This document shows, one piece after another, positions 8,191 to 19,142 of a stretch of 64,000 nucleotides of DNA (within the stretch, counting starts at the first letter, position 1; each line of letters opens with the position of its first letter). The notes under the pieces were generated by a model, which made no database searches, was not told where the DNA came from, and was given only the letters and a program-made list of their open reading frames with translations. Source of the stretch: Alphaproteobacteria bacterium (GTDB lineage: Bacteria > Pseudomonadota > Alphaproteobacteria > Caulobacterales > Hyphomonadaceae); NCBI GenBank assembly GCA_016125405.1, contig WGLW01000003.1, forward strand, positions 1-64,000, in the 5' to 3' direction. A program made the translations under genes and the position numbers.

Positions 8191-9266
8191 ATGGCGACGA
8201 TTGAACTGAGCAGCGTCCGCCACACCTATGCGCCGAACCCGGACGGCGAAGCGGCCTACGCACTAAAACAGATCGACCATACGTTTGAGAACGGCGGCGC
8301 CTATGCGCTGCTGGGCCCATCGGGATGCGGCAAGACAACCTTGCTCAACATCATCTCCGGACTGGTTGCGCCGAGCGAGGGTCAGGTGCTGTTCGACGGC
8401 GACGACGTAACCCAACTTTCAACGGCGAAACGCAACATCGCGCAGGTGTTCCAGTTCCCGGTGATCTACGACACCATGACGGTGCGCGAGAACCTGGCCT
8501 TCCCCCTGCGCAATCGGCGCGTGAAGCGGCGGGATGCGCGCGCGCGCGTCGACGAGATGCTTGACGTGATCGGCCTCGGCGCCAAGGCCAACCGGCGCGC
8601 GCGCGGTCTCACCGCCGATGAAAAGCAGAAGATATCGCTCGGGCGCGGCCTCGTGCGGTCCGACGTCAACGCCATCCTGTTCGACGAGCCGCTGACGGTG
8701 ATCGACCCCCTGATGAAGTGGGAGCTGCGCGCCCAGCTGAAGGAAATGCACCGCCGGTTCGGCTACACCATGGTCTATGTGACCCACGACCAGACCGAGG
8801 CGCTGACCTTCGCCGACCAGGTGGTGGTGATGTACGAGGGCGAGGTGGTTCAGGTGGGCACGCCCGAGGATCTGTTCGAGCGGCCGAAGCACACATTCGT
8901 CGGCTATTTCATCGGCTCGCCGGGGATGAACGTCCTGCCCGTGATGGTCGACGGCGCGTCTGTACGGCTTGGCGAATACACGATCGACCTTCCCGGTTCG
9001 CCGAAGCCCTATCTCGCCAGGAAGCTTGAGCTGGGCATTCGCCCCGAACACGTGCGCCTTGGCGCCGAGGGGATTCCGGCGACCGTCCAGCGCGTCGAGG
9101 ATGCCGGCCGGTTGAAGATCGTCCGGATGAAGGCCGGTGGCCGGGACGTGGTGGCGGTGCTTCACGAGGGCGAGGAAGTTCCCGCCGATCCGAAAATCAC
9201 GTTCGATCCCGGCGGCATCAATCTCTACGCGGATTCCTGGCGCGTCGATCTCGCGGAGCCGGCGCC

Positions 9267-9270
<4 letters not shown>
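8191..9270 (+). CDS. glpT: Glycerol ABC transporter ATPase GlpT
   Basis: A 359-residue ABC ATPase, partner of GlpS. Walker A is GPSGCGKTT (42-50), Walker B is AILFDEP, and the H-loop YVTHDQTEA is intact, but the ABC signature is replaced by LTADEKQKISLGRGL, so the LSGGQ motif is missing. The C-terminal domain carries the usual GIRPEHVRLG segment. It starts 4 bp after glpS and its stop overlaps glpP (ATGA). Not to be confused with E. coli glpT, a glycerol-3-phosphate antiporter. It energises glycerol import at the inner membrane. Confidence 0.88.
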
Positions 9271-10150
<880 letters not shown>

Positions 10151-10154
<4 letters not shown>

Positions 10155-10969
10155 AGAATTTCCGCTTTTCCTGGCGCGTCTCGTGGATCGTGCCGACGCT
10201 CTACATCGTCTTCCTGCTGGCGCCGATCTACTGGCTCATCAACATGAGCTTCAAGACCAATGTGGAGATCACGTCCGGCGTTTCGCTGTGGCCGCAACAT
10301 CCGACGCTGGCCAACTATGCGGTGATCTTCACCGATCCCAACTGGTACAATGGCTACATCAACTCGATCATCTATGTGTTGTTGAACACGGTGATTTCGG
10401 TCGGCGCCGCGCTGCCAGCCGCCTACGCCTTTTCGCGCTACCGTTTCTTTGGCGACAAGCACCTGTTCTTCTGGCTGCTCACCAATCGCATGGCGCCCGC
10501 CGCCGTGTTTGCGCTGCCGTTCTTCCAGCTCTATTCGGCGTTCGGCCTGATCGACACGCATATCGCCGTGGCGCTGGCGCACTGCCTGTTCAACGTGCCG
10601 CTGGCGGTGTGGATTCTCGAAGGGTTCATGTCCGGCGTACCGCGCGAGATCGACGAGACGGCGTTCATCGACGGCTATTCGTTCCCGCATTTCTTCGTGA
10701 AGATCTTCCTGCCGCTGGTGGCGAGCGGCATCGGCGTCGCGGCGTTCTTCTGCTTCATGTTTTCATGGGTGGAACTGCTGATCGCGCGCACGCTCACCGT
10801 CACCAACGCCAAGCCGATCGCAGCGGTGATGACGCGCACGGTTTCAGCGGCGGGGATGGACTGGGGCGTGCTGGCGGCCGCCGGCGTGCTGACGATCATT
10901 CCCGGCGCCATCGTGATCTGGTTCGTCCGCAACTATATCGCCAAGGGCTTCGCGCTGGGCCGCGTGTGA
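10151..10969 (+). CDS. glpQ: Glycerol ABC transporter permease GlpQ
   Basis: A 272-residue MalG-type permease with about six transmembrane segments. The EAA-like loop is near REIDETAFIDGYSFPHFFVK. It starts at a GTG overlapping the glpP stop (GTGA). It is distinct from the glycerophosphodiester phosphodiesterase also named GlpQ in E. coli. In the Rhizobium system the next gene is glpU; here two unrelated genes come first. Confidence 0.88.
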
Positions 10970-11063
10970 CGCGGTGTACGTGCGGGCAAATCTTATGTTA
11001 ACTGGCCTGCAGTCGTACTGCGGCTGAACGATTCAATCCAGACACGCAACGGGAGGGACGCCC

Positions 11064-12080
11064 GTGAAGACTTATCAGACGGCCGGTATCGCCGGCCTCA
11101 TCGCGTTTGCATTGTGCGCCACGGCTTCATCGCAGACTTCGGACATCCCCACCACGGTTCGCCCTCCGGCGCCGGTCTATCCCAAGTCGGCGCTGGATCA
11201 TGGCGTGACCGGATGCTGCCGGATAGTGACGCAGCTCGATGCGGACGGCGCGCCGGTGGATTCCATGGTGTTCTGTACGAACCGCGTCTTTGCATCCGTA
11301 GCGCGGAGCGCGATGAACAAGGCCCGGTTCGCGCCCAGGACGCCGGACGGGAAATCGGTGGAGGGGATGCGCCTCGAGATGCCGATGCAGTTCGCGGCGA
11401 ACGGCAAGCCGGCGCCGTCGTGTCCGTCGGAAGCGACGATCAGCAAGTTCATCGACCTGACGGAGAAGTTCGAGAACAACCCCGGCGATCCGGAAGATGT
11501 GATCAATGCGCGCGAAGAGGCGAGCCGGACGTGGTATCTCGACTTCAACGGCAATTGCGCGAGCGAACCGCGACGTCCGTCCGGCAGTCCTGCCGACGTG
11601 TCGTCGATGTCGCGTTCGGAGTGGAATGACGCCAACAGCGCTATCGAGGCCTATGCGGACTGGTACAACTGCCGGCAGGGCGTGTTCAACGACCACGTCG
11701 CCTACCTCAAGCAGCTGCTCGATGATTCCGCCAGCAACGATCACGCCTCGCCGACGTACTGGATGTTCCGCTCGGTCAACACGCAGGTCGCGCACGAGCG
11801 GCCGGAAATCGAGCAGCGCCGGGCCATGCTGACCGCCTACGACAAGGCCCTCAACACCCGGCGCAGCCAGCTGGAGAGCAGTTCCCGAAGGCCGGACAGC
11901 TACGCCTCGACCAACCGCTCGCGGCGCAGCCGTGACGATGACGGCCCCTCCGAAGCGGATCGCTTCTTCTACGAGCGGGGCCCCGGCCCGCATCAGGCCT
12001 GTCTCGCCAACGCAACGACCTACGCCGAGCAGCAAGCCTGCATGAACAACTGGCTCGGCGTTGACCCGTCAGGCAACTAG
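11064..12080 (+). CDS. Exported protein with an N-terminal TonB-like domain
   Basis: A 338-residue protein with a signal peptide (MKTYQTAGIAGLIAFALCAT, ASSQ), then about 75 residues resembling the TonB C-terminal domain (RPPAPVYPKSALDHGVTGCC, then a strand-rich KARFAPRTPDG segment). The remaining ~220 residues are a helical, charged and Cys-containing region I do not recognise (WYLDFNGNC, WYNCRQGVFNDH, QACLANATTYAEQQACMNNW). It starts at a GTG after GGGAGGG. It has no membrane anchor or proline-rich spacer before the TonB-like part, so it is not a classical energy transducer. It lies inside the glp operon, 94 bp after glpQ, with no clear terminator between. A role in glycerol uptake is only an inference from position. 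Confidence 0.6.
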   Translation: MKTYQTAGIAGLIAFALCATASSQTSDIPTTVRPPAPVYPKSALDHGVTGCCRIVTQLDADGAPVDSMVFCTNRVFASVARSAMNKARFAPRTPDGKSVEGMRLEMPMQFAANGKPAPSCPSEATISKFIDLTEKFENNPGDPEDVINAREEASRTWYLDFNGNCASEPRRPSGSPADVSSMSRSEWNDANSAIEAYADWYNCRQGVFNDHVAYLKQLLDDSASNDHASPTYWMFRSVNTQVAHERPEIEQRRAMLTAYDKALNTRRSQLESSSRRPDSYASTNRSRRSRDDDGPSEADRFFYERGPGPHQACLANATTYAEQQACMNNWLGVDPSGN

Positions 12081-12151
12081 CAGAGCGTTGATGCCGGCGA
12101 AGGGATGAGCCACACTGATCAAGCCGGTCTGGGGCCGGCTGGAGACTCGCC

Positions 12152-12412
12152 ATGGCCGAAAGTTCCTATGCGCCGCCTGAACTGGACGCCGCCCGCAAGC
12201 GCGCGAGCGGCCAGAAGCTGTTCGTGTTCGGCGTCATCGCCGCCGGGATCGGCTGTGTCGGAACCCTGCTCAGCGTCGTCCTGAAGGTCGTCTGGCTCGG
12301 CATTCTCGGCGGCCCAATCGGCGCGTTGTCGGGGCTGGCGCTTCTGGCGGGCATCGTCTGCATGGCGATCGGGTTTTTCCAGATCAAATCGGCGCGCCGC
12401 GGCGGCCTCTAG
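12152..12412 (+). CDS. Small two-span membrane protein in the glp operon
   Basis: An 86-residue protein with a charged N-terminus (MAESSYAPPELDAARKRASG) and two hydrophobic stretches (about residues 24-46 and 52-76), ending in KSARRGGL. The ATG follows CTGGAGACTCGCC. I do not recognise the family. It sits 15 bp before glpU, so it is probably co-transcribed with the glycerol transporter; its role is unknown. Confidence 0.55.
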   Translation: MAESSYAPPELDAARKRASGQKLFVFGVIAAGIGCVGTLLSVVLKVVWLGILGGPIGALSGLALLAGIVCMAIGFFQIKSARRGGL

Positions 12413-12427
12413 CGGATCGGGGTCGCC

Positions 12428-12715
12428 ATGAGCTTTTCCTGGATGGCCTGGACGGTTCCAACCGCGCTGTTCTTCGCCGGCATCGCGCTGCTGCTGGTGC
12501 TGATGGGGTGGTGGCAACGGGCCGATCCGAAAAACCCGCCGCGCGTCGGCATTCTCGGCATCGCCACCCAGCGCGGCGACCGCCTCTTCCTCAGCCTGCT
12601 TGGCGCCGCTTTCATCCACCTTGCGTGGCTGGGCCTCGCCCCGGCGACGCTGCCTCTGTGGATCGCTTCCCTTGCATCGCTGGTTTACGCGGCCCTCGTT
12701 TTCCGGTTTGTTTGA
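12428..12715 (+). CDS. glpU: DUF2160 small membrane protein GlpU
   Basis: A 95-residue integral membrane protein with three hydrophobic segments and the DUF2160 hallmarks: MAWTVPTALFF at the start, IATQRGDRLFLSLLG in the middle, and FIHLAWLGLAP. DUF2160 proteins occur almost only beside glycerol ABC transporter genes (glpU of Rhizobium); their exact role is unproven. It is positioned 59 bp before the binding-protein gene, as in the known operon. Confidence 0.85.
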   Translation: MSFSWMAWTVPTALFFAGIALLLVLMGWWQRADPKNPPRVGILGIATQRGDRLFLSLLGAAFIHLAWLGLAPATLPLWIASLASLVYAALVFRFV

Positions 12716-12774
12716 GCGGAAACGGATTCCGGGGTGGCCAACGTAAGCCAGCCCCGATGAGGGAGTGAAACGAC

Positions 12775-14559
12775 ATGCGTCTTCAGACGTTGCGCGCGCG
12801 CGTGGCCTTGCTGGCCTGCGCCTCGATCCTGGCTTTGGGCGCGACTGCGTGCGGCAACAAGGGGCCGGCGGATCAGCAGACGGCTGGCGCCGGGGCGGGA
12901 ACGGTGAACCCCAACGCCGACGCCGCCATCAAGACCTTCCTCGACAACGAGATCGCCGGCATGTCGACCCTGTCGCGCGCCGACCAGGAAGCCGAGATGA
13001 AGTGGTTCGCCCAGGCGGCGGCGCCCTATCGCGGCATGGAGATCAAGGTCGTCTCGGAAAGCCTGACGACGCACGACTACGAATCGAAGGTGCTGGCCAA
13101 GGCCTTCACCGACATCACCGGCATCAAGGTTGCGCACGATGTGATCCAGGAAGGCGATCTGGTCGAGAAGATCCAGACGCAGATGCAGACCAACCAGAAC
13201 ATCTACGACGCCTACGTGAACGACAGCGACCTGATCGGAACGCACTGGCGCTACCAGCAGGTGCGCAACCTGACGGACTGGATGGCCGGGGAGGGCAAGG
13301 ACGTCACCAGCCCGACGCTCGACATCAACGACTTCATCGGCATCAGCTTCACCACCGGGCCGGACAAGAAGATCTATCAGCTGCCCGACCAGCAGTTCGC
13401 GAACCTCTACTGGTTCCGCTACGACTGGTTCACCGATCCGAAGAACAAGGCCGACTTCAAGGCCAAGTACGGCTACGACCTTGGCGTTCCGGTCAACTGG
13501 TCGGCCTACGAGGACATCGCGGAATTCTTCACCGGCCGCATGGAGGACGGGAAGAAGGTCTATGGCCACATGGATTACGGCAAGAAGGACCCGTCGCTTG
13601 GCTGGCGCTTCACCGACGCGTGGCTGTCGATGGCGGGCGAGGGCGACAAGGGTGAGCCCAACGGCCTGCCGGTCGACGAATGGGGCATACGGGTCAACGA
13701 GAAATCCCAGCCGGTCGGCTCCTGCGTGGCGCGCGGCGGGGCGACAAACGGCCCGGCGGCCGTCTATGCGCTTGAGAAATATCTCGAATGGCTGCGGAAA
13801 TACGCCCCGCCGGCGGCGCAGGGCATGACCTTCTCCGAAGCCGGCCCCGTTCCGGGCCAGGGCGAGGTGGCGCAACAGATCTTCTGGTACACCAACTCGA
13901 CGGCGTCGCTGGTTGAGCCCGGGCTTCCGGTGGTCAATGCGGACGGCACGCCGAAATGGCGCGTCGCGCCTTCGCCGCACGGCGCCTACTGGCAGGAAGG
14001 CCAGAAGCTCGGCTACCAGGACGCCGGGTCATGGACGCTGATGAAATCGACGCCCGTCGACCGCGCCAAGGCGGCCTGGCTCTACGCCCAGTTCGTCACC
14101 TCCAAGACGGTCGACCTCAAGAAGTCGCAGGTCGGCCTCACATTCATCCGGCAGTCGACGATCGACGACAAGTCGTTCACCGAGCGCGCGCCGAAGCTGG
14201 GCGGCCTGATCGAATTCTACCGCTCGCCCGCGCGCGTGCAGTGGTCGCCGACCGGCACGAACGTTCCGGACTATCCCAAGCTCTCGCAGCTCTGGTGGCA
14301 GAACATCAGCGACGCGATCTCGGGCGCCAAGACGCCGCAACAGGCGATGGATTCGCTCTGCGCGGCGCAGGAATCGGTGATGGAGCGCATCGAGAAGTCC
14401 GGCGTGCAGGGCGACAAGGGACCGGTGCTCAATCCGCCGGAAGACCCGCAGGTCTGGCTGTCTCGCCCCGGCGCGCCCAAGCCGAAGCTCGCCAACGAAA
14501 AGCCGAAAGGCGAGACGGTCGATTACGACACGCTGATCAAGAGCTGGCAGTCGCAATAG
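12775..14559 (+). CDS. glpV: Glycerol ABC transporter substrate-binding protein GlpV
   Basis: A 594-residue extracellular solute-binding protein. Its N-terminus MRLQTLRARVALLACASILA leads to LGATAC, so Cys26 is a probable lipidation site. The body is a type I periplasmic binding fold of the CUT1 kind (YDAYVNDSDLIGTHWRYQQV, WFRYDWFTDPKNKADF), longer than sugar-binding relatives, as is typical of GlpV. GAGGGAGT precedes the ATG. It captures glycerol in the periplasm for the GlpPQ/GlpST importer. It is the last clear gene of the transporter operon. Confidence 0.88.
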   Translation: MRLQTLRARVALLACASILALGATACGNKGPADQQTAGAGAGTVNPNADAAIKTFLDNEIAGMSTLSRADQEAEMKWFAQAAAPYRGMEIKVVSESLTTHDYESKVLAKAFTDITGIKVAHDVIQEGDLVEKIQTQMQTNQNIYDAYVNDSDLIGTHWRYQQVRNLTDWMAGEGKDVTSPTLDINDFIGISFTTGPDKKIYQLPDQQFANLYWFRYDWFTDPKNKADFKAKYGYDLGVPVNWSAYEDIAEFFTGRMEDGKKVYGHMDYGKKDPSLGWRFTDAWLSMAGEGDKGEPNGLPVDEWGIRVNEKSQPVGSCVARGGATNGPAAVYALEKYLEWLRKYAPPAAQGMTFSEAGPVPGQGEVAQQIFWYTNSTASLVEPGLPVVNADGTPKWRVAPSPHGAYWQEGQKLGYQDAGSWTLMKSTPVDRAKAAWLYAQFVTSKTVDLKKSQVGLTFIRQSTIDDKSFTERAPKLGGLIEFYRSPARVQWSPTGTNVPDYPKLSQLWWQNISDAISGAKTPQQAMDSLCAAQESVMERIEKSGVQGDKGPVLNPPEDPQVWLSRPGAPKPKLANEKPKGETVDYDTLIKSWQSQ

Positions 14560-14611
14560 GCGTGCGGCCAGCTGCACGGGGACGGGGCGAGGATCGGGAG
14601 GAGGATCCGCG

Positions 14612-16123
14612 ATGGGATTTCTGCGTACAGCCGTGGCCGGCGCCTTGCTGGCGCTTGCGCCTTTCATCGCCATGACGGCGTCGGCGCAATCCTCCTCCAT
14701 TCTCGTCATCGGTCCGCTGGCGCAGACGGCCGAGTCGCACGCCTTCGGCGGCGCGGCCTGGACGCAAAAGCCGGAAGATCTCGGCAAGGGGGGCTATACC
14801 GAGCAGGAGTACATCGTCTCGGGCAAGGCCAATGTCTACGACTGGCCGGCGAGCGGCGGCGGCGCGGTGGTGAAGAGCCCGAAGGCGCCTTACACCACGC
14901 GCGTTCTCGTCCGGCGGCCGGCGTCGGCGAAGAAATTCTCCGGCCGCATCATCGTCGAGATGCTCAACCCGTCGAACCTGTTCGACCTCAACCTCGCCTG
15001 GGCGATCCAGCACGACGAGATCATCCGCTCGGGCGACGCCTGGGTGGGGATCACGGCCAAGCCGGTCGCCGTCCAGACGCTGAAGACCTTCGATCCGCAG
15101 CGCTACGCCTCGCTCTCCTGGGCGAACCCCCTGCCGTTGTCCGATCCCGGCAACTGCCAGAAGGTTGCGGCTGACAGCGCGCGCGAAACCGAGAACGGCC
15201 TCGTGTGGGACATGTACACCGACGTCGCCCAGTGGCTGCGCTCGCGCGATCCGACCAATCCCTTCCTGTACGACACGGAAGCGGGCAAGCCGCATCCGGT
15301 GAAGCGCCTCTACGGCTGGGGCTATTCGCAGACCGGCGGCTTCCTTTTCACCTACATCAACGCCATCCAGCCGCTGGTCTGGGCCAGCACCGGGCGCGCG
15401 CCGTTCGACGGCTATATCGTCGCCATGCTGACCGGCCCCTCGCCGATCAATCAGTGCGCCGAACGGCTGCCGGCGGGCGATCCGCGCCGCGAGCTGCGCA
15501 ACGCCGGCGTGCCGGTGATCCACGTAATGAGCCAGTCGGATTATCTCGGCTGGGCGCCGCTGCGCCGCGAGGACGGAAACACCGCCGGGGACCTTTACCG
15601 TCACTACGACATCGCCGGGGCCGGTCACGCGACACCGGACGAGCTGTGGTACGCGGCGAGTTCGGCCGACATCATCAAGGGCGGCCGCACGCCGCCGGCG
15701 GTCAATTGCGACCAGGGCCCGCGCAGCCGCTTTCCCAGCTGGGTCGCGTTCAATGCGATCTATCACAACCTGAAGGACTGGGTGGAGCACGGCGTTGCGC
15801 CGCCGCCGTCCCAGAACATCGAGGTCGCGGACGGCAAGGGCGTTCTGGATGCGAACGGCAATGTGAAGGGCGGCGTGCGCTCGCCGCTGCTGGATGTGCC
15901 GACCAGCGTCTGGATGGGCAATTCCACCGGCCAGTCCTTCTGCCGCATCGCGGGGCATGAAATCCCGTTCGATGAAGCGAAGCTGAAAACGCTCTACAAG
16001 AGCCAGGGCGCCTACGAGAAAGCGTACAAGAAAGACGTCGACCGGCTGGTGAAGCAGCGTTTCATCACGAAGGACGACGGCAAGACGCTGAAGAAGCACG
16101 CCGGAAACACGAAGGTGCGCTGA
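14612..16123 (+). CDS. Exported alpha/beta-hydrolase-domain protein
   Basis: A 503-residue protein with a signal peptide (MGFLRTAVAGALLALAPFIA, MTASAQ) and an alpha/beta-hydrolase domain of the Abhydrolase_10 type. The nucleophile elbow is GWGYSQTGG with Ser239, and a late GAGHATPDE supplies the likely catalytic His. FSGRIIVEMLNPSN is typical of the family, which is thought to hydrolyse esters or amides; the substrate is unknown. It starts 52 bp after glpV and may be read through from the glp operon. A hairpin follows the stop. Confidence 0.75.
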   Translation: MGFLRTAVAGALLALAPFIAMTASAQSSSILVIGPLAQTAESHAFGGAAWTQKPEDLGKGGYTEQEYIVSGKANVYDWPASGGGAVVKSPKAPYTTRVLVRRPASAKKFSGRIIVEMLNPSNLFDLNLAWAIQHDEIIRSGDAWVGITAKPVAVQTLKTFDPQRYASLSWANPLPLSDPGNCQKVAADSARETENGLVWDMYTDVAQWLRSRDPTNPFLYDTEAGKPHPVKRLYGWGYSQTGGFLFTYINAIQPLVWASTGRAPFDGYIVAMLTGPSPINQCAERLPAGDPRRELRNAGVPVIHVMSQSDYLGWAPLRREDGNTAGDLYRHYDIAGAGHATPDELWYAASSADIIKGGRTPPAVNCDQGPRSRFPSWVAFNAIYHNLKDWVEHGVAPPPSQNIEVADGKGVLDANGNVKGGVRSPLLDVPTSVWMGNSTGQSFCRIAGHEIPFDEAKLKTLYKSQGAYEKAYKKDVDRLVKQRFITKDDGKTLKKHAGNTKVR

Positions 16124-16125
16124 AG

Positions 16126-16143
16126 GCGGCGCTTAGCCGCTTT
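16126..16143 (+). terminator. Hairpin with short T-tract after the hydrolase gene
   Basis: GCGGC (16126-16130) and GCCGC (16136-16140) pair around GCTTA and are followed by TTT. It lies directly after the hydrolase stop, so it plausibly ends the glp-hydrolase transcript. Confidence 0.45.
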
Positions 16144-16302
16144 CGTATCGGGGTCATCTGGAAACCGGCGCGCGATTTTACGGTCGCGCACGTTGCTGAC
16201 GTCGCGGCGCCGACCGCCGCCTCTGGACAAGCGGCTTCAACAGGCATTGGCTAGGGCAGCGCAAGACAGCGAGGCCGCGATGACTGCTGGAGCTCGACAC
16301 GC

Positions 16303-16767
16303 ATGACAACGCTCACGATCAACGGCAAGCCGGTGACGGTTGATGCCGAGGACGACACCCCGCTCCTCTGGGTGATCCGCGACGAGGTGGGTCTTACCGG
16401 GACGAAGTTCGGCTGCGGCATAGGTTTGTGCGGCGCCTGTACGGTGCATATCGACGGCAAGGCCGCGCGATCGTGCATCACGCCCGTCAGCGCGGCGAAG
16501 GGCGTCTCGATCACAACGATCGAGGGGCTCGATCCTGCCGGTGCGCATCCGTTGCAGGCGGCCTGGAAGGAATTGCAGGTGCCGCAATGCGGCTACTGCC
16601 AGTCCGGCCAGATCATGCAGGCCGCGTCCCTCTTGAAAGACCACCCCAAACCCACGGACGCAGACATCGACTCCGCAATGTCAGGCAATCTCTGCCGCTG
16701 CATGACGTATGGCCGCATCCGCGCCGCGATCAAGCACGCTGCGGCGAGCCCGAGGAGCAAGACATAA
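16303..16767 (+). CDS. [2Fe-2S] subunit of a molybdenum hydroxylase (IorA-like)
   Basis: A 154-residue protein with the two [2Fe-2S] clusters of xanthine-oxidase-family small subunits. The plant-type ferredoxin cluster is CGIGLCGAC plus a later Cys (SCITP); the second is CGYCQSG with CRC ([12 protein letters not shown]). It passes electrons from the molybdenum centre of the next gene product. It ends 1 bp before the large-subunit start. Isoquinoline 1-oxidoreductase alpha is the closest named relative, but related aldehyde and N-heterocycle hydroxylases look the same. Confidence 0.85.
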   Translation: MTTLTINGKPVTVDAEDDTPLLWVIRDEVGLTGTKFGCGIGLCGACTVHIDGKAARSCITPVSAAKGVSITTIEGLDPAGAHPLQAAWKELQVPQCGYCQSGQIMQAASLLKDHPKPTDADIDSAMSGNLCRCMTYGRIRAAIKHAAASPRSKT

Positions 16768-16768
16768 C

Positions 16769-19075
16769 ATGGTCACGCTTCGCAATCGCAACGACGTCAA
16801 ATCCGCCCTCAGCCGCCGCAACTTCCTGGTGGTCACGGCCGGCGCCGGCCTTGCCTTCGGTTTCCTTCCGGCCGCGCAGGCGGCCATGGATCCCGCCGCC
16901 AAGGGCGGCGTGCCGCCGAAACTGTCCGGTCCGACATTCGATCCGACGATCTGGTACTCGATGGGCGCCGACGGAATGGTCAGCGTCAACATCATCCGCG
17001 CGGAAATGGGCCAGCATGTCGGCACGGCGCTGGCGCGCATTCTCGCCGACGAACTGGAAGTGCCCTGGAGCAAGGTGCAGATCGTTCACGTCGACACCGA
17101 TCCGAAATGGGGCCTCATGGTCACCGGCGGGTCGTGGTCGGTGTGGCAGACGTGGCCGATCTTCAGCCGCGCGGGAGCGGCGGGACGCACGGCCCTGATC
17201 GAGGCGGGCGCCAAGCTGCTTGGCGTTCCGGCGTCCAGCTGCAAGGCCCGCAACGGCGCGGTGGTGTCCGGCAAGAAGTCGATCTCCTATGCCGACATCA
17301 TCAAGCGCGCCAAACCGACGAAGACCTTCACGCCGGAAGAGCTCGACAAGCTGCCGATCAAGCCCGTCGCCCAGCGGCGGCTGGTGGGCAAGCCGGTCAA
17401 GGCGCTGGACATTCCGGCCAAGACGAACGGCTCGGCGCTGTTCGGCATCGACGCCAGGGTTCCGGGCATGGTCTATGCCCGCCCGGTGATGCCGCCGACG
17501 CGCAACAGTTCGAAGGTCAACTCGGTCGACGACAGCGCGGCGAAAAATGTGAAGGGCTACGTTCGGGCGCTGGTGCTCGACGATCCGTCCGGCACGGTTC
17601 CGGGCTGGGTGCTGGCGATCGCGGAAACCTATCCGGCGGCGATCAAGGCGGCGGACCTCATCAAGGTCGACTGGACCTCCGGGCCCGCAGCGAAGGTGTC
17701 CGAAAAGGACATCCAGGACCACGCCGCGCAGCTGATCGCGAAGCCCGATGTCGGCGCCATCCTCGATACCGGCGGCGGCGACACGGCGGCGGCGTTCAGC
17801 GCGGCCAAGTCGACGCTGGAGCAGACCTATACGACGTCCACCGTGCTTCACTTCCAGATGGAGCCGGTCAACGCGCTCGCGTTCGAAAAGGACGGCGTCT
17901 TTGAAATCCACACCGGCAACCAGTGGCAAAGCCTGATCCTGCCCACCCTGGCCAAGGCGCTCGACCGTCCGGAAACAAGCATCGTCCTGCGCACCTACAT
18001 GCTGGGCGGCGGCTTCGGGCGGCGCCTCAATGGCGATTACGCCGTTCCGGCGGCGCTGGCGTCCAAGGCGCTCGGCAAGCCGGTCAAGCTTGTGCTCACA
18101 CGCGCCGACGATGCGCACTTCGACAGTGTTCGCTCTCCTTCAGTGCAGACGCTGCGAATGGCGTTCGACGGTTCGGGCAAGGTCACCGGCATGGAGCACC
18201 ATGCCTGCGCCGGTTGGCCAACGCTGATCCTGGCGCCGGGCTTCATGCCAAAGGGAACCAATGGCGTCGCCTATGACCCGTTCGCCATCTCCGGCGCGGA
18301 TCACTGGTACACGGTCGGCGCCCAGAAGGTGCGGGCCATCTCCAATGATCTCGCCAACGACACGTTCCGTCCGGGTTGGTTGCGCTCGGTCGGCCCCGGC
18401 TGGACCAACTGGGCGCTGGAAAGCTTCATCGACGAGGCTGCCCAACAGCTCAAGATGGATCCCGTGGCGTTCCGGCTGAAGCTGCTCACCGCTGAAGGCC
18501 GCAACGCCGGAGGCACCGTTCCCACCGACACGGGCGGCGCGAAGCGCATGGCCGAAGTGGTGCGCCGTGCGGCGAAGGCCGGCGGCTGGGGCGGGAAGAT
18601 GCCGGCGGATACCGGCCTCGGCCTCGCGACGACCTTCGGCCAGGAACGCGACATGCCGACATGGGTCTCCTGTGTGGCCCGCGTGCATGTCGACCGCGCC
18701 ACCGGCAAGGTGAAGGTCGAGAAGCTGACGCTGGTGGTCGATTGCGGCGCTGTGGTCGACCCGGACGGCGCCCGCTCGCAGATGGAGGGAGCTTCGCTCT
18801 GGGGCGTCAGCATGGCGCTGCACGAGGGCACGGAGTTCGTGAACGGGCAGGTAAAGGACACCAACCTGAATTCCTACACGCCCCTGCGGATGCGCGACGC
18901 TCCTGCGCTCGACATTTCGTTTGTCGAAAGCGACCAGCCGCCGGTGGGCCTCGGAGAACCCGCAACCACCGTTGTGGGCCCGGCTATCGGCAATGCGATC
19001 TACAACGCGGTCGGCGTCCGCCTGCGGCATATCCCGATCACGCCCGCGGCGGTGAAGGCGGCCTTGCAAGCCTGA
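16769..19075 (+). CDS. Molybdopterin-binding hydroxylase large subunit (IorB-like)
   Basis: A 768-residue protein with a twin-arginine export signal (SRRNFLVVTAGAGLAFGFLP), so the folded holoenzyme is sent to the periplasm. It has the aldehyde-oxidase/xanthine-dehydrogenase molybdopterin-binding organisation (MLGGGFGRRLNGDY, GPGWTNWALESFIDE, and a C-terminal GLGEPATTVVGPAIGNAIYN that contains the catalytic Glu). The start at 16769 gives the Tat signal and follows the small subunit by one base. No FAD subunit or cytochrome gene is adjacent, as in two-subunit isoquinoline-type oxidoreductases. The substrate is probably an aldehyde or N-heterocycle. Confidence 0.85.
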   Translation: MVTLRNRNDVKSALSRRNFLVVTAGAGLAFGFLPAAQAAMDPAAKGGVPPKLSGPTFDPTIWYSMGADGMVSVNIIRAEMGQHVGTALARILADELEVPWSKVQIVHVDTDPKWGLMVTGGSWSVWQTWPIFSRAGAAGRTALIEAGAKLLGVPASSCKARNGAVVSGKKSISYADIIKRAKPTKTFTPEELDKLPIKPVAQRRLVGKPVKALDIPAKTNGSALFGIDARVPGMVYARPVMPPTRNSSKVNSVDDSAAKNVKGYVRALVLDDPSGTVPGWVLAIAETYPAAIKAADLIKVDWTSGPAAKVSEKDIQDHAAQLIAKPDVGAILDTGGGDTAAAFSAAKSTLEQTYTTSTVLHFQMEPVNALAFEKDGVFEIHTGNQWQSLILPTLAKALDRPETSIVLRTYMLGGGFGRRLNGDYAVPAALASKALGKPVKLVLTRADDAHFDSVRSPSVQTLRMAFDGSGKVTGMEHHACAGWPTLILAPGFMPKGTNGVAYDPFAISGADHWYTVGAQKVRAISNDLANDTFRPGWLRSVGPGWTNWALESFIDEAAQQLKMDPVAFRLKLLTAEGRNAGGTVPTDTGGAKRMAEVVRRAAKAGGWGGKMPADTGLGLATTFGQERDMPTWVSCVARVHVDRATGKVKVEKLTLVVDCGAVVDPDGARSQMEGASLWGVSMALHEGTEFVNGQVKDTNLNSYTPLRMRDAPALDISFVESDQPPVGLGEPATTVVGPAIGNAIYNAVGVRLRHIPITPAAVKAALQA

Positions 19076-19142
19076 AGCGGCGGGCCGCCGCGCCGGCGGG
19101 TGTTCAGAAATATCTGGCTGGATTCCGCGTGTTAGGCGGCGC

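Noticed and set aside
14537-16099. A 520-codon minus-strand frame opposite the alpha/beta hydrolase
   Set aside because: The sense frame has a signal peptide and a GYSQTG nucleophile motif; the antisense frame has none.
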